64,000 bases of DNA from Streptococcus halotolerans (GCF_001598035.1 NZ_CP014835.1:124001-188000); one strand, 5' to 3'; counted from the stretch's first letter, positions 48,885 through 58,926 are shown. A program made the numbers and translations. Notes: generated by a model from the letters alone, not told the origin.

Positions 48885-51047
48885 TTAAATCACGCAGCTT
48901 TCACATTGGTTAGCACCAACTTCATCGCCATCATCTGTGTAGGTACGAACATAATAGATGGATTTAATGCCTTTGTTGAAGGCGTAGTTACGTAGGATGG
49001 ATAAATCACGTGTTGTTTGTTTAGTGTCGCTACCTTTCCATTCATAGAGACCAATTGGAATGTCGCTTCGCATGAAGAGTGTCAATGACAAGCCTTGATC
49101 AACGTGCTCAGTAGCAGCAGCATAAACATCGATAACTTTACGCATATTCATATCATAGGCTGATTTGTAGTAGGGAATAGTGTCTGTTGAAAGTCCTGCA
49201 GCTGGGTAATAGATTTTTCCAATTTTCTTCTCTTGGCGTTCTTCAACGCGTTGCGTAATAGGATGGATCGAAGCAGAGACATCATTGATGTAAGAGATAG
49301 AACCGTTAGGAGCAACAGCTAAGCGGTTTTGGTGGTAAAGCCCATCTGCCATAACTGCCTGACGAAGAGCTTCCCAATCTTCAGCTTGAGGAATGAAGTG
49401 GTCTTTGAAGAGCTCTTTAACCAAATCTGATTTCGGTACAAACTGGCCAGTCACATACTTGTCAAAATAGCTACCATCAGCGTATTTTGACTTGTCAAAT
49501 CCAACAAAACTGGTTTGGCGTTCACGCGCAATTTCATTGGATGCGACCAGTGTCCAGTAGTTGAGTAACATAAAGTAAATATCAGTGAACTCGATTGACT
49601 CTGGGCTTCCATATTCAATGTGTTTCTGAGCAAGGAAAGAGTGAAGTCCCATCGCTCCCAGTCCAAAAGTATGGGCTTGATCATTACCATTTTTAATAGA
49701 CGGGACAGCCTCGATATTTGACGAATCGGTAACAAAGGTTAGTGCACGCGTCATGGCCTTGATAGAGCGACCAAAATCAGGCGAAGTCATCATGTTAACG
49801 ACGTTGGTTGAGCCAAGGTTACATGAGATATCAGTTCCCATTGAAAGGTAATTTTGCCCGTCATCGATGAGACTTGGTCTTTGCACTTGAAGAATCTCTG
49901 AACACAAGTTTGACATGATGATTTTACCATCGATAGGATTAGAACGATTGGCAGTGTCAACATTAACAATATAGGGATAACCAGACTCTTGTTGCAATTT
50001 GGAAATCTCTGTTTCTAAATCACGAGCTTTTATTTTTGTTTTCTCTATATTGGGATTGGCTACCAGTTCATCGTATTTTTCAGTGATATCGATGTAGTTG
50101 AAAGGGATGCCGTATTCTTTTTCGACACTATATGGGCTAAAGAGGTACATGTCTTCATTTTTGCGAGCCAATTCGTAGAATTTATCAGGAACTGTTACGC
50201 CAAGTGAGAGGGTTTTAACACGTACTTTTTCATCAGCGTTTTCTTTCTTAGTAGAAAGAAAAGCAATGATATCTGGGTGGAAAACATTGAGATAAACCAC
50301 ACCGGCACCTTGACGTTGTCCTAATTGATTAGAATATGAGAAACTATCTTCAAATAATTTCATCACTGGAACAACGCCAGAAGCAGCTCCGGCAAAGCCT
50401 TTGATAGGTGCACCAGCTTCACGAAGGTTGGAAAGAGAAATGCCAACACCGCCACCGATACGTGACAGTTGGAGAGCTGAGTTGATGGAACGACCGATTG
50501 AGTTCATATCGTCAGTAACTTGAATCAAGAAACAAGATACCAACTCACCACGTCGGCTACGTCCAGCATTGAGGAAAGAAGGTGTAGCAGGCTGGTAGCG
50601 TTGGTTAATCATCTCTTTAGCTAAATCACGCGCTAGTTCCTCGTCTCCATCAGCGAAGTAGAGGGCATTAAACATCACACGATCTACCATGCTTTCAAGG
50701 TATGACTCACCATCATTTGTTTTGAGAGCGTATTGTTGATGGAATTTATAGGCAGCCATAAATGACTTGAATTGGAAGCCTTCGTTTTCTAATTCTTGCG
50801 CTAATGATTCGATAAAGGCTTGGCTATATTTTTGGATAAAACCTGTTTCGATGTAGTCGTTTTCAATGAGATAATTGATCTTTTCTGTAACGGAAGAAAA
50901 GGACATCATGTTAGGTTTGACATTTTCTTCAAAGAAAGCAGCGAGAGCTTCTTTATCCTTATGTAAAGGAATTTGTCCATCAACGGGACGGTTAATTTCA
51001 TTATTTAAACGGAAATAAGTAACATTTCCTAAATCTTTAAGACTCAT
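48885..51047 (-). CDS. nrdE: Class Ib ribonucleotide reductase alpha subunit
   Basis: A 720-aa NrdE, full length. The N-terminal ATP-cone-less domain is typical of class Ib. SCFLIQVTDDMNSI carries one redox Cys, IMSNLCSEILQ the radical-site Cys, NGSISYINDVSASIHP the loop, and CESCVI at the end the shuttle Cys pair reduced by NrdH. It reduces NDPs to dNDPs. The start overlaps the end of the broken nrdI reading frame by 11 bases, so it was coupled to nrdI. Confidence 0.95.
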   Translation of the reverse strand: MSLKDLGNVTYFRLNNEINRPVDGQIPLHKDKEALAAFFEENVKPNMMSFSSVTEKINYLIENDYIETGFIQKYSQAFIESLAQELENEGFQFKSFMAAYKFHQQYALKTNDGESYLESMVDRVMFNALYFADGDEELARDLAKEMINQRYQPATPSFLNAGRSRRGELVSCFLIQVTDDMNSIGRSINSALQLSRIGGGVGISLSNLREAGAPIKGFAGAASGVVPVMKLFEDSFSYSNQLGQRQGAGVVYLNVFHPDIIAFLSTKKENADEKVRVKTLSLGVTVPDKFYELARKNEDMYLFSPYSVEKEYGIPFNYIDITEKYDELVANPNIEKTKIKARDLETEISKLQQESGYPYIVNVDTANRSNPIDGKIIMSNLCSEILQVQRPSLIDDGQNYLSMGTDISCNLGSTNVVNMMTSPDFGRSIKAMTRALTFVTDSSNIEAVPSIKNGNDQAHTFGLGAMGLHSFLAQKHIEYGSPESIEFTDIYFMLLNYWTLVASNEIARERQTSFVGFDKSKYADGSYFDKYVTGQFVPKSDLVKELFKDHFIPQAEDWEALRQAVMADGLYHQNRLAVAPNGSISYINDVSASIHPITQRVEERQEKKIGKIYYPAAGLSTDTIPYYKSAYDMNMRKVIDVYAAATEHVDQGLSLTLFMRSDIPIGLYEWKGSDTKQTTRDLSILRNYAFNKGIKSIYYVRTYTDDGDEVGANQCESCVI

Positions 51048-51402
51048 TTGATAAGATTCCTTTTACTATATTAGTGTCAATTGACGTGCCACTAAATTCT
51101 AATTTATAAAGTAGCGGTAGGTGATATGTTTATGATAATTCCCTAGCTTCTCGACAAAAATCAGAACCGAAATTTCGATTGCCAATGCTAATAATGCCGT
51201 GGCGATAGGCTGAATTGTCCTCAATAAAGTCTTCGACATAATCAACGTTATCATTGTATGTAGGGATGATTAAAACAAATTTATCATGACACTGGGGTGG
51301 TTGCCCATGTGCGGTTAAGAGCACTTTATCATCCTGGGCAATATCAAGTTTGTCGATGAATCTGGCCGTCTGACCAGTCAAAGTGTGAAAAGCAACTTTC
51401 AA
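51037..51402 (-). pseudogene. nrdI: nrdI flavodoxin-like gene interrupted by an in-frame stop
   Basis: The open part (51130-51402) encodes 90 residues starting MKVAFHTLTGQTARFI with VLIIPTYNDNV and ISIGNRNFGSDFCREARELS, which is NrdI. A TAA at 51130-51132 then ends it. Read past that codon in the same frame, the sequence continues TYHLPLLYKLEFSGTSIDTNIVKG and stops at 51037, matching the normal NrdI C-terminus (VPLLYKFEFSGT-type). So one nonsense codon (codon 91) splits an otherwise intact 121-residue gene. The flavin-binding front is complete. NrdI supplies the oxidant for the Mn2-Tyr radical of NrdF, so the loss matters unless a second nrdI exists. Confidence 0.85.
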
Positions 51403-51417
51403 TGGGATAACCTAATG

Positions 51418-51642
51418 CTAAATGATTTCTTTAAGTTTAGCGGGCTGGAATCCAGAGAAAACAATATCACCAGCTTGAATGACTGGAGCCGATGCAAACC
51501 CTAAACTTTTAACATATTCGATGTGTTCAGGTTCTTCGTCAATATTGATCTCTTTGAAAGAAACGCCTTCTTTTTCTAAGAATTTTTTAGTCATTTTACA
51601 TTGCATACAATTATTTTTTGAAAAAATAGTAATATTACTCAT
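51418..51642 (-). CDS. nrdH: Glutaredoxin-like NrdH redoxin
   Basis: A 74-aa NrdH with the redox pair Cys12 and Cys15 in CMQC and the SGFQPAKLKEII end of the family. It passes electrons from thioredoxin reductase to the NrdE shuttle cysteines. AGGAGAG lies before the start. It is the first gene of the nrdH-nrdI-nrdE unit, directly behind the NrdR boxes; nrdI starts 15 bases downstream. Confidence 0.93.
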   Translation of the reverse strand: MSNITIFSKNNCMQCKMTKKFLEKEGVSFKEINIDEEPEHIEYVKSLGFASAPVIQAGDIVFSGFQPAKLKEII

Positions 51643-51719
51643 TTAATAACTCTCCTTTTTAAGTACCACAATAGCATACCCAAAAATGATATAAATTGCA
51701 ATAGATTGCTATCAACAAA

Positions 51720-51766
51720 ACACAAAATATAGTTATACATTTTTGTTATACCCCAATATATTGTGT
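51720..51766 (-). promoter_or_regulatory. Tandem NrdR boxes of the nrd operon
   Basis: ACACAAAATATAGTTA (51720-51735) and, on the minus strand, ACACAATATATTGGGG (51751-51766) resemble the NrdR box consensus ACACWATATATWGTGT. Their starts are 31 bases apart, three helical turns, as usual for cooperative binding. They lie 78 to 124 bases upstream of the nrdH start. Confidence 0.8.
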
Positions 51767-51941
51767 TTTATTGAAAATGCGAAGAAAACAGACGAAGACA
51801 GTATTCTGGCCGATAGTTACCTAAAAGTAGCTGATGATTTCTTTCTATAGCGTTTGAAAAAGCTATCCTTGTCTTTTGAGGTTGATAATGTAAGTAGGTG
51901 GAAAGCAACTTGTAAATTTTTTCAATCAAGATTATAAAATC

Positions 51942-51970
51942 TTGAAAAAAAAAATAGCTTATGATATAAT
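51942..51970 (+). promoter_or_regulatory. ptsH promoter
   Basis: TTGAAA (51942-51947), 17 bases, TGA-TATAAT (extended -10, 51962-51970). Confidence 0.85.
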
Positions 51971-52033
51971 TGGAAATTGTAAGGGTTATCATGGATGACT
52001 CAAAAATTAAAAAGAGAAAAAAGGAGAACCATC

Positions 52034-52297
52034 ATGGCTTCTAAAGATTTTCACATTGTAGCAGAAACAGGTATTCACGCTCGTCCAGCAACTTTGCTCG
52101 TTCAAACAGCTAGCAAATTCGCTTCAGACATTACTCTTGACTACAAAGGTAAAGCAGTAAACCTTAAATCAATCATGGGTGTTATGAGTCTTGGTGTTGG
52201 TCAAGGTGCTGACGTGACTATTTCTGCAGAAGGTGCAGATGCTGATGACGCTCTTGCTGCAATCGAAGAAACAATGACAAAAGAAGGATTGGCATAA
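52034..52297 (+). CDS. ptsH: Phosphocarrier protein HPr
   Basis: An 87-aa HPr with the active His15 in [12 protein letters not shown] and regulatory Ser46 in [11 protein letters not shown]. It carries phosphate from EI to the EIIA proteins, including that at 2598, and in Ser-P form is the co-repressor of CcpA. A strong AAAAAGGAG lies before ATG 52034; the longer frame from 51995 was rejected. ptsI starts 5 bases after its stop. Confidence 0.97.
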
Positions 52298-52301
52298 GAA
52301 A

Positions 52302-54026
52302 ATGACAGAAATGCTTAAAGGAATTGCAGCATCTGATGGTGTTGCTGTTGCTAAAGCATACTTATTGGTTCAACCGGATTTGTCATTTGAGACTGTTTCA
52401 GTTTCAGATACAGATGCAGAAGAAGCTCGTCTGGATGCAGCTCTAGCGGCGTCTCAAGACGAGCTTTCTGTTATCCGTGAAAAAGCCGTAGGTACGCTTG
52501 GTGAAGAAGCAGCATCCGTTTTTGATGCTCATTTAATGGTTCTTGCTGACCCAGAAATGATTGGTCAGATTAAAGAAACAATTCGCGCAAAACAAGTTAA
52601 CGCAGAAGCTGGTTTGAAAGAAGTTACTGACATGTTCGTAACGCTTTTTGAAGGTATGGAAGATAACCCGTACATGCAAGAGCGTGCAGCTGATATTCGT
52701 GACGTTGCAAAACGTGTCTTGGCTCACCTCCTTGGTGTGAAGCTCCCAAACCCAGCAACGATTAGTGAAGAGTCAATTGTTATTGCTCATGACTTGACCC
52801 CTTCAGATACCGCTCAACTTGATAAGAGTTTTGTTAAAGCTTTCGTAACTAATATCGGTGGTCGTACAAGTCACTCAGCTATCATGGCTCGTACTCTTGA
52901 GATTGGTGCTGTTCTTGGAACTAACAACATTACCGAACTTGTCAAAGATGGCGATATTTTAGCTGTTAATGGTATTACTGGTGAGGTTATTATTAACCCA
53001 ACACAAGATCAAATTGCCGAATTTGTCGAAGCTGGTAAGGCTTATGCTGCACAGAAAGCTGAATGGGCTCTTCTTAAAAATGCGCAAACGGTCACAGCTG
53101 ATGGCAAACATTTCGAATTAGCTGCTAATATTGGTACACCAAAAGATGTTGAAGGTGTTAACGATAATGGTGCCGAAGCGGTAGGACTCTACCGTACTGA
53201 GTTCTTGTACATGGATTCTCAAGACTTCCCTACAGAAGATGAGCAATATGAAGCATACAAGGCTGTACTAGAAGGTATGGACGGTAAGCCAGTTGTGGTT
53301 CGTACAATGGATATTGGTGGTGACAAGGAACTTCCTTACTTTGATCTTCCAGACGAAATGAACCCATTCCTTGGTTTCCGTGCGCTTCGTATCTCAATTT
53401 CTGAAACTGGTGATCAAATGTTCCGTACGCAGATCCGCGCTCTTCTTCGCGCATCTGTACATGGTCAATTGCGCATCATGTTCCCAATGGTTGCTTTACT
53501 GAAAGAATTCCGTGCAGCAAAAGCAGTCTTTGATGAAGAAAAAGCTAACTTGCTCTCTGAAGGTGTAGCAGTAGCAGATGATATCCAAGTAGGTATCATG
53601 ATTGAGATCCCAGCAGCAGCTATGCTTGCTGATCAATTTGCTAAAGAAGTTGACTTCTTCTCAATTGGTACAAATGACCTTATCCAATACACTATGGCAG
53701 CAGACCGTATGAATGAACAAGTTTCATACCTCTACCAACCATATAACCCATCAATCCTCCGCTTGATTAACAATGTTATCAAGGCAGCTCATGCTGAAGG
53801 TAAATGGGCAGGTATGTGTGGTGAGATGGCTGGTGATCAACAGGCTGTACCACTCCTTGTCGGAATGGGTCTAGATGAGTTCTCAATGTCAGCAACATCA
53901 GTACTTCGGACACGTAGTCTGATGAAATCACTTGATTCAGCTAAAATGCAAGAGTATGCTCACCGTGCTCTTACAGAATGCTCAACTGCTGAAGAAGTTC
54001 TTGAACTTCAAAAAGAATATCTATAA
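52302..54026 (+). CDS. ptsI: Phosphoenolpyruvate-protein phosphotransferase (enzyme I)
   Basis: A 574-aa enzyme I. The phospho-His191 is in [14 protein letters not shown]; the PEP-binding C-terminal barrel has [30 protein letters not shown], and GMCGEMAGD with the catalytic Cys. It starts PEP-driven sugar uptake by phosphorylating HPr. It is cotranscribed with ptsH and ends in a terminator 8 bases after the stop. Confidence 0.97.
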   Translation: MTEMLKGIAASDGVAVAKAYLLVQPDLSFETVSVSDTDAEEARLDAALAASQDELSVIREKAVGTLGEEAASVFDAHLMVLADPEMIGQIKETIRAKQVNAEAGLKEVTDMFVTLFEGMEDNPYMQERAADIRDVAKRVLAHLLGVKLPNPATISEESIVIAHDLTPSDTAQLDKSFVKAFVTNIGGRTSHSAIMARTLEIGAVLGTNNITELVKDGDILAVNGITGEVIINPTQDQIAEFVEAGKAYAAQKAEWALLKNAQTVTADGKHFELAANIGTPKDVEGVNDNGAEAVGLYRTEFLYMDSQDFPTEDEQYEAYKAVLEGMDGKPVVVRTMDIGGDKELPYFDLPDEMNPFLGFRALRISISETGDQMFRTQIRALLRASVHGQLRIMFPMVALLKEFRAAKAVFDEEKANLLSEGVAVADDIQVGIMIEIPAAAMLADQFAKEVDFFSIGTNDLIQYTMAADRMNEQVSYLYQPYNPSILRLINNVIKAAHAEGKWAGMCGEMAGDQQAVPLLVGMGLDEFSMSATSVLRTRSLMKSLDSAKMQEYAHRALTECSTAEEVLELQKEYL

Positions 54027-54033
54027 TTAAGGA

Positions 54034-54059
54034 CTAAGAAGAGGGAAACCTCTTTTTAG
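54034..54059 (+). terminator. ptsHI terminator
   Basis: CTAAGAAGAGG, tetraloop GAAA, CCTCTTTTTAG. Confidence 0.85.
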
Positions 54060-54176
54060 TTTGTTTAAACTATTCAATAAAACACGAAAGTTCTAGTACG
54101 TTAGGTATCAAATAATTGTATTCCCTAGATAAAGTGTTAAAATAGAAAACATACTAAGTGTGAAGGAGGCAAGGAT

Positions 54177-55604
54177 TTGTCTAAACAATATAAAAACCTT
54201 GTCAATGGAGAGTGGAAGCTTTCTGACAATGAAATTAAAATTTACGCTCCAGCAACAGGAGAAGAACTAGGTTCTGTTCCAGCTATGAGTCAAGAAGAAG
54301 TAGACTATGTGTATGAAACTGCAAAAGCTGCGCAACCAGCTTGGCGTGCACTTTCATACGTGGAACGTGCAGCTTATCTCCACAAAGTAGCAGATATTCT
54401 TGAGCGTGATGCAGAGAAAATCGGTGAAGTTCTGTCGAAAGAAATTGCTAAAGGTTACAAAGCAGCGGTTAGTGAAGTAACTCGTACTGCTGATATTGTT
54501 CGTTATGCAGCTGAAGAAGGTGTTCGCATGCAAGGTGAAGTCTTAGAAGGCGGTAGCTTTGATGCAGCAAGTAAGAAAAAAATAGCGATGGTACGTCGCG
54601 AACCTCTTGGTTTAGTACTGGCTATCTCACCTTTTAACTATCCTATTAATTTGGCTGGTTCGAAGATTGCTCCCGCGTTGATTTCAGGGAATGTTGTTGC
54701 CCTTAAACCACCAACGCAAGGGTCAATATCTGGTCTTGTCTTGGCTGAAGTGTTCGCTGAAGCTGGCATTCCAGCAGGTGTCTTTAGTACCATTACAGGT
54801 CGCGGTTCAGTTATCGGTGACTACATTGTAGAACATGAAGCCGTCAACTTTATCAACTTTACAGGATCAACAGCAGTTGGTGAACGGATTGGTAAAATGG
54901 CTGGTATGCGCCCAATTATGCTCGAACTCGGCGGTAAAGACTCAGCTATCGTCCTTGAAGATGCTGACCTTGAGATTGCTGCTAAAAATATCGTAGACGG
55001 TGCCTTTGGTTATTCGGGGCAACGTTGTACAGCAGTGAAACGTGTTCTGGTTATGGATAGTGTCGCTGATCAGCTAGTTGATATTATTCGTGAAAAAGTT
55101 CTTAAATTGACAGTTGGTAGTCCTGAAGAAAATGCAGACATCACATCGCTTATCGATACTGCTGCTGCTGACTTTGTTGAGGGCCTTGTAAACGATGCTG
55201 TTGAGAAAGGGGCTGATGCCAAGACTGACATCATTCGTGAAGGAAATCTTATTTGTCCAATTCTTTTTGATAAAGTGACAACTGATATGAAATTGGCTTG
55301 GGAAGAGCCATTTGGTCCAGTCCTCCCAGTTATTCGCGTGTCTTCTGTTGAAGAAGCTATCGACATTTCAAATAAGTCTGAATACGGTCTTCAAGCTTCT
55401 GTCTTTACAAATGACTTCCCGCTTGCTTTCTCAATTGCAGAACAACTTGAAGTGGGTACAGTGCATATCAATAACAAAACACAACGTGGTACAGATAACT
55501 TCCCATTCTTGGGAGCTAAAAAATCTGGTGCGGGTACGCAAGGGGTTAAATACTCTATTGAAGCCATGACAACTCTAAAATCTGTTGTTTTTGATATCAA
55601 ATAA
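54177..55604 (+). CDS. gapN: Non-phosphorylating NADP-dependent glyceraldehyde-3-phosphate dehydrogenase
   Basis: A 475-aa aldehyde dehydrogenase with the GapN-specific start (SKQYKNLVNGEWKLS), catalytic Cys284 in SGQRCTAVKR and Glu250 in LELGGKDSAI; the sequence is near-identical in these regions to streptococcal GapN. It makes 3-phosphoglycerate and NADPH from glyceraldehyde-3-phosphate. The start is TTG 54177 with AAGGAGG 8 bases upstream. It follows ptsHI but has its own promoter, and a terminator follows. Confidence 0.96.
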   Translation: MSKQYKNLVNGEWKLSDNEIKIYAPATGEELGSVPAMSQEEVDYVYETAKAAQPAWRALSYVERAAYLHKVADILERDAEKIGEVLSKEIAKGYKAAVSEVTRTADIVRYAAEEGVRMQGEVLEGGSFDAASKKKIAMVRREPLGLVLAISPFNYPINLAGSKIAPALISGNVVALKPPTQGSISGLVLAEVFAEAGIPAGVFSTITGRGSVIGDYIVEHEAVNFINFTGSTAVGERIGKMAGMRPIMLELGGKDSAIVLEDADLEIAAKNIVDGAFGYSGQRCTAVKRVLVMDSVADQLVDIIREKVLKLTVGSPEENADITSLIDTAAADFVEGLVNDAVEKGADAKTDIIREGNLICPILFDKVTTDMKLAWEEPFGPVLPVIRVSSVEEAIDISNKSEYGLQASVFTNDFPLAFSIAEQLEVGTVHINNKTQRGTDNFPFLGAKKSGAGTQGVKYSIEAMTTLKSVVFDIK

Positions 55605-55609
55605 TAGCG

Positions 55610-55642
55610 AAAGGTCGTTCTAATCATTAGAGCGGCTTTTTA
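55610..55642 (+). terminator. gapN terminator
   Basis: AAAGGTCGTTCTAAT pairs with ATTAGAGCGGCTTTTT, with wobble pairs at the base; the T tract is included. Confidence 0.8.
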
Positions 55643-55698
55643 AATTTTTCTTGTTTTTTTTAATGTCACTCTTTATAATGGAAGAAAGGAGATTAAGA

Positions 55699-57000
55699 AT
55701 GAAGAAAATTGTACTAGTACTTGGATTTGTTGCTGCTGTGCTTTCATTGGTATGGTTTATGGGGAAATCGTTTTATGTTCAGCAGCGACAAGAGAAAATC
55801 ATGACATTTGTCGAAGATTTTCAAAAAGAAATTAATCGCGAGATTCCAATCTCAAATGGTCAAGAAGTATGGCGTCATAAAGAGTCTTGGATCTATTTTA
55901 ATACTGGCGGTGAGGGAAGCTATGTGCAGAAGAAACTAGAAGAATTCATGCCAGAAAAGAACCAATTAGGACAATATGACAATCATGACATTAATCATCT
56001 CCACTTACTTTATCCTAAAAAAGTGGCATCAGATTTAGAGCATGTTTCTGAATTACAATTAAAGAAATCGTCTTACAAAATTGATTGGTTTGATATTAAA
56101 AAGGAAAAAAAGACAAACTTAAAGTCACTTTATTTTAAAGATGGGGCTTATAAAGATCCCTTTACGCTAAATGATTTGATTAAAGATAAAGCTGCCTTTC
56201 GAAAAGTAATCGAGACCACAGCCCAAGATAAGTCGTGGTCGCAAGACAGAAAAGAGACTATTTTAAAACCCTTTGAGAGTGATGATTGGTCGGAGATTCC
56301 ATTTTCTTATAAAAAAGATCAGTTAGTCTTAACAAAAGATCTTAGCCTACCTATCAATCGTTTTTTAGATTCTGTTCAGGGAAAATACCTTAAAGGGGAC
56401 GCCTTAAAAACTTATCAAGCTTACGTCGCTAAAAATCGCCAAAATCTTAAGAGAGTCGCTTTGACTTTTGATGATGGTCCTAACCCAGCGACAACGCCCA
56501 AAGTTGTTGATATTTTGAAGCGATATAATGCTAAAGCGACCTTCTTCACTATTGGTCAAAAGATAGCAGGACAGGAAGAATTACTGAAAAAAATGGTTGA
56601 TCAAGGAAATGAAATTGGTAACCATACATGGACTCATCCTAATTTGACAACTTTGTCTGGTGAAGCGGTCAAACAAGAAATTAATGATACAAATGCAGCT
56701 ATTGAGAAGGCTATTAAGCAAAAGCCAACTCTAATGCGTCCGCCATATGGTGCAACCAATACCATGGTTCAGTCTGCTGCGGGGATGAAAGAAGTTATGT
56801 GGACGGTTGATACCTTAGACTGGCAGAGCCATTCCACACCTGCCATAATGAAAAAGGTACAGGAGCAGTTAAAACCTGGAGGTATTATTTTGATGCACGA
56901 CATTCATCAAACTTCGGTTGATGCCTTACCATCAGTTTTAGAATACCTTAAATCACAAGGCTATGAAGTTGTCACAGTCAGTGAATTGAATGGTTATTAA
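55699..57000 (+). CDS. pgdA: Membrane-anchored polysaccharide deacetylase (PgdA-like)
   Basis: A 433-aa protein with an N-terminal membrane anchor (about 3-24), an extracellular domain (about 40-240) and a NodB deacetylase domain with all motifs: TFDDGPNP (metal Asp), HTWTHPNL (His pair), RPPYGATN, DTLDWQ and ILMHDIH. It probably removes acetyl groups from peptidoglycan GlcNAc, giving lysozyme resistance. ATG 55699 has AAAGGAG upstream; a TATAAT box near 55674 lies inside the longer frame, which was rejected. Confidence 0.92.
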   Translation: MKKIVLVLGFVAAVLSLVWFMGKSFYVQQRQEKIMTFVEDFQKEINREIPISNGQEVWRHKESWIYFNTGGEGSYVQKKLEEFMPEKNQLGQYDNHDINHLHLLYPKKVASDLEHVSELQLKKSSYKIDWFDIKKEKKTNLKSLYFKDGAYKDPFTLNDLIKDKAAFRKVIETTAQDKSWSQDRKETILKPFESDDWSEIPFSYKKDQLVLTKDLSLPINRFLDSVQGKYLKGDALKTYQAYVAKNRQNLKRVALTFDDGPNPATTPKVVDILKRYNAKATFFTIGQKIAGQEELLKKMVDQGNEIGNHTWTHPNLTTLSGEAVKQEINDTNAAIEKAIKQKPTLMRPPYGATNTMVQSAAGMKEVMWTVDTLDWQSHSTPAIMKKVQEQLKPGGIILMHDIHQTSVDALPSVLEYLKSQGYEVVTVSELNGY

Positions 57001-57018
57001 TAATTGGAAATGTACTCA

Positions 57019-57059
57019 AAAATAGCAGTCAGGCCAAAGGCCTAGCTGCTATTTTTTTA
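57019..57059. terminator. Convergent terminator
   Basis: AATAGCAG, inner AGGCC/GGCCT, CTGCTATT with T-run. It overlaps the last bases of the minus-strand helicase gene and terminates pgdA. Confidence 0.85.
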
Positions 57060-58134
57060 AGGTTAAAGACTGATTTTTGAGTTGTAATTCTTGGACAGAA
57101 GCCATTCTTTTGAGTTTTTTTAAATCTTCTTTGTGAGTAACAAGCGAGATAACCTGCCCTTCTTTACCCATGCGTCCAGTACGTCCAGCCCTGTGAGTAT
57201 AAGTGTCACGATCACGAGGGATATCAAAATTAATAACGGTTTCAAGGTTGTCAATATCAATACCTCTAGCGACAAGATCGGTGGCCAGCAATAGAGTGAG
57301 GTCATGATTTTTAAATTTCTCCAAAATGACTTTTCGCATTTTGACGTTAATATCACTAGCGAGAGAAATGGCAGAAGTACCGATAAACTGAAGACGCTCT
57401 TCAACGGCTCCTAAATCAGATAGATGATTAAAAAACGTAAGTCCCCGAAAATCTGGGATATTACTTAGTTTGCGCAATAGCTCCAAACGATCGCGTTTCT
57501 CAACACTAATGTAGTAGTGTTTAATAGTGGTGTTGTCTTGATTGGAAAGATCGATAATTTTTGTATTTTCAGCTAGACTATCGCTGCTTATTTTTTGTGT
57601 GGCTGAGAGATAGACCATCTGATGATCGCGTGGCACATGATTGCTTATTTTAGTGACAAATGGCATTTGTGATTCACTTAGCAGTTCATCATATTCATCC
57701 AAAACAATGGTATTGATGTTCATCATTTTCACTTTTTTTAGTTTAATCAATTCAAAGATGCGACCAGGTGTTCCAATGATAATCTCTGGTCCTTTTTTTA
57801 GACGTTCGATTTGTCTTTTCTGACTAGATCCTGAAAGAAGCAACTGAGGTGTTAATCCGATAGGCTCGGCCCAAGTTTTAGCAACATCAAATAATTGACC
57901 AGCTAATTCACTATTTGGGGCGAGTATCAGCAATTGTTGTGCCTTTTTAGGTGTTAGGTTCAAAAGCAGAGGCCACATATAGGCCAATGTTTTACCAGTA
58001 CCTGTTGGGCTAATACCTAGAATATTTTCGCCAGCAGATAGTGGTGTAAATAAGTCATTTTGGATGGGGGTTGTTTCTTTAAATCCAAGACTAGTCAGTT
58101 GATCTTGCCATTCTTTAGGAAGTTGTTTAATCAT
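57049..58134 (-). CDS. DEAD-box family RNA helicase (DEYD variant)
   Basis: A 361-aa minimal helicase core with Q motif (FKETTPIQNDLF), Walker A SPTGTGKT, motif Ib PGR, motif II DEYD, motif III SAT, and motif VI HRAGRTGRMG. There is no C-terminal extension, so it is the short streptococcal type. It remodels RNA, perhaps in ribosome assembly or decay. AAAGGAAC lies before the start; an extended -10 (minus strand, TGC-TATAAT) sits at 58171-58179, divergent from the udk promoter. Confidence 0.92.
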   Translation of the reverse strand: MIKQLPKEWQDQLTSLGFKETTPIQNDLFTPLSAGENILGISPTGTGKTLAYMWPLLLNLTPKKAQQLLILAPNSELAGQLFDVAKTWAEPIGLTPQLLLSGSSQKRQIERLKKGPEIIIGTPGRIFELIKLKKVKMMNINTIVLDEYDELLSESQMPFVTKISNHVPRDHQMVYLSATQKISSDSLAENTKIIDLSNQDNTTIKHYYISVEKRDRLELLRKLSNIPDFRGLTFFNHLSDLGAVEERLQFIGTSAISLASDINVKMRKVILEKFKNHDLTLLLATDLVARGIDIDNLETVINFDIPRDRDTYTHRAGRTGRMGKEGQVISLVTHKEDLKKLKRMASVQELQLKNQSLTLKK

Positions 58135-58186
58135 GAAAAGTTCCTTTATTTTTCTGTAGATTTGCTTTATATTATAGCATGATTTG

Positions 58187-58195
58187 TGATATAAT
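58187..58195 (+). promoter_or_regulatory. udk promoter
   Basis: TGA-TATAAT, a perfect extended -10. A back-to-back extended -10 for the helicase gene lies just upstream on the other strand. Confidence 0.75.
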
Positions 58196-58227
58196 AGCTA
58201 ACAATGTTGTTAAAAATGGAGCGAACA

Positions 58228-58857
58228 ATGCGTAAAAAACCTATTATTATTGGTGTTACTGGTGGTTCTGGTGGTGGAAAAACCAGTGTTTCTCGAGCAA
58301 TTTTAGCTAATTTTACAGACGAAAAAATTGCCATGATTGAGCATGATTCTTATTACAAAGATCAAGCACATTTAACGTTTGATGAACGTGTGAAGACTAA
58401 CTATGACCATCCGCTTGCTTTTGATACTGACTTGATGATTGATCAGTTAAATGAACTCATCGAAGGTCGGCCTGTGGATATTCCAGTTTACGATTACACT
58501 CAACATACCCGTAGCAGCAAAACTTATCGTCAAGAGCCACAAGATGTTTTTATTGTGGAAGGAATTCTTGTTTTAGAAGATAAGCGTTTGAGAGATTTGA
58601 TGGACATCAAGTTATTTGTGGATACAGATGATGATATCCGTATTATCCGTCGTATCAAGCGTGATATGGAAGAGCGTGGCCGTAGTTTGGATAGTATTAT
58701 CGATCAATATACCAGTGTTGTTAAGCCGATGTATCATCAATTTATTGAACCAACTAAGCGTTATGCAGATATTGTTATTCCTGAGGGCGTTTCAAATACA
58801 GTTGCACTTGATCTCATCAATACTAAGGTGGCAAGTATTTTAAGTGAATCTCATTAA
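58228..58857 (+). CDS. udk: Uridine kinase
   Basis: A 209-aa Udk with Walker [22 protein letters not shown] and [12 protein letters not shown]([10 protein letters not shown]). It phosphorylates uridine and cytidine. ATG 58228 was chosen because it keeps the family length and start ([11 protein letters not shown]) and has GGAG at 58218-58221. An in-frame ATG at 58204 lies 8 bases after the -10 and could yield a leaderless form with 8 extra residues; this is undecided. Confidence 0.92.
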   Translation: MRKKPIIIGVTGGSGGGKTSVSRAILANFTDEKIAMIEHDSYYKDQAHLTFDERVKTNYDHPLAFDTDLMIDQLNELIEGRPVDIPVYDYTQHTRSSKTYRQEPQDVFIVEGILVLEDKRLRDLMDIKLFVDTDDDIRIIRRIKRDMEERGRSLDSIIDQYTSVVKPMYHQFIEPTKRYADIVIPEGVSNTVALDLINTKVASILSESH

Positions 58858-58872
58858 TCAAGCGTCAGTGAT

Positions 58873-58912
58873 AAAATCGGTGGGCCAACGAAATATAGTT
58901 CACCGATTTTTT
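58873..58912 (+). terminator. udk terminator
   Basis: AAAATCGGTG (58873-58882) and CACCGATTTT (58901-58910) with an 18-base loop and T-run. Confidence 0.8.
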
Positions 58913-58926
58913 AGTAGGGAGAGAAG

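Noticed and set aside
51768..51992. 74-codon minus-strand frame before ptsH
   Set aside because: It overlaps the ptsH promoter and has no ribosome binding site; composition is A+T-rich noise.
58204..58227. Leaderless start of udk at 58204
   Set aside because: It is 8 nt past the -10, but ATG 58228 has a GGAG site and matches the family start; left undecided and not counted in the leaderless set.
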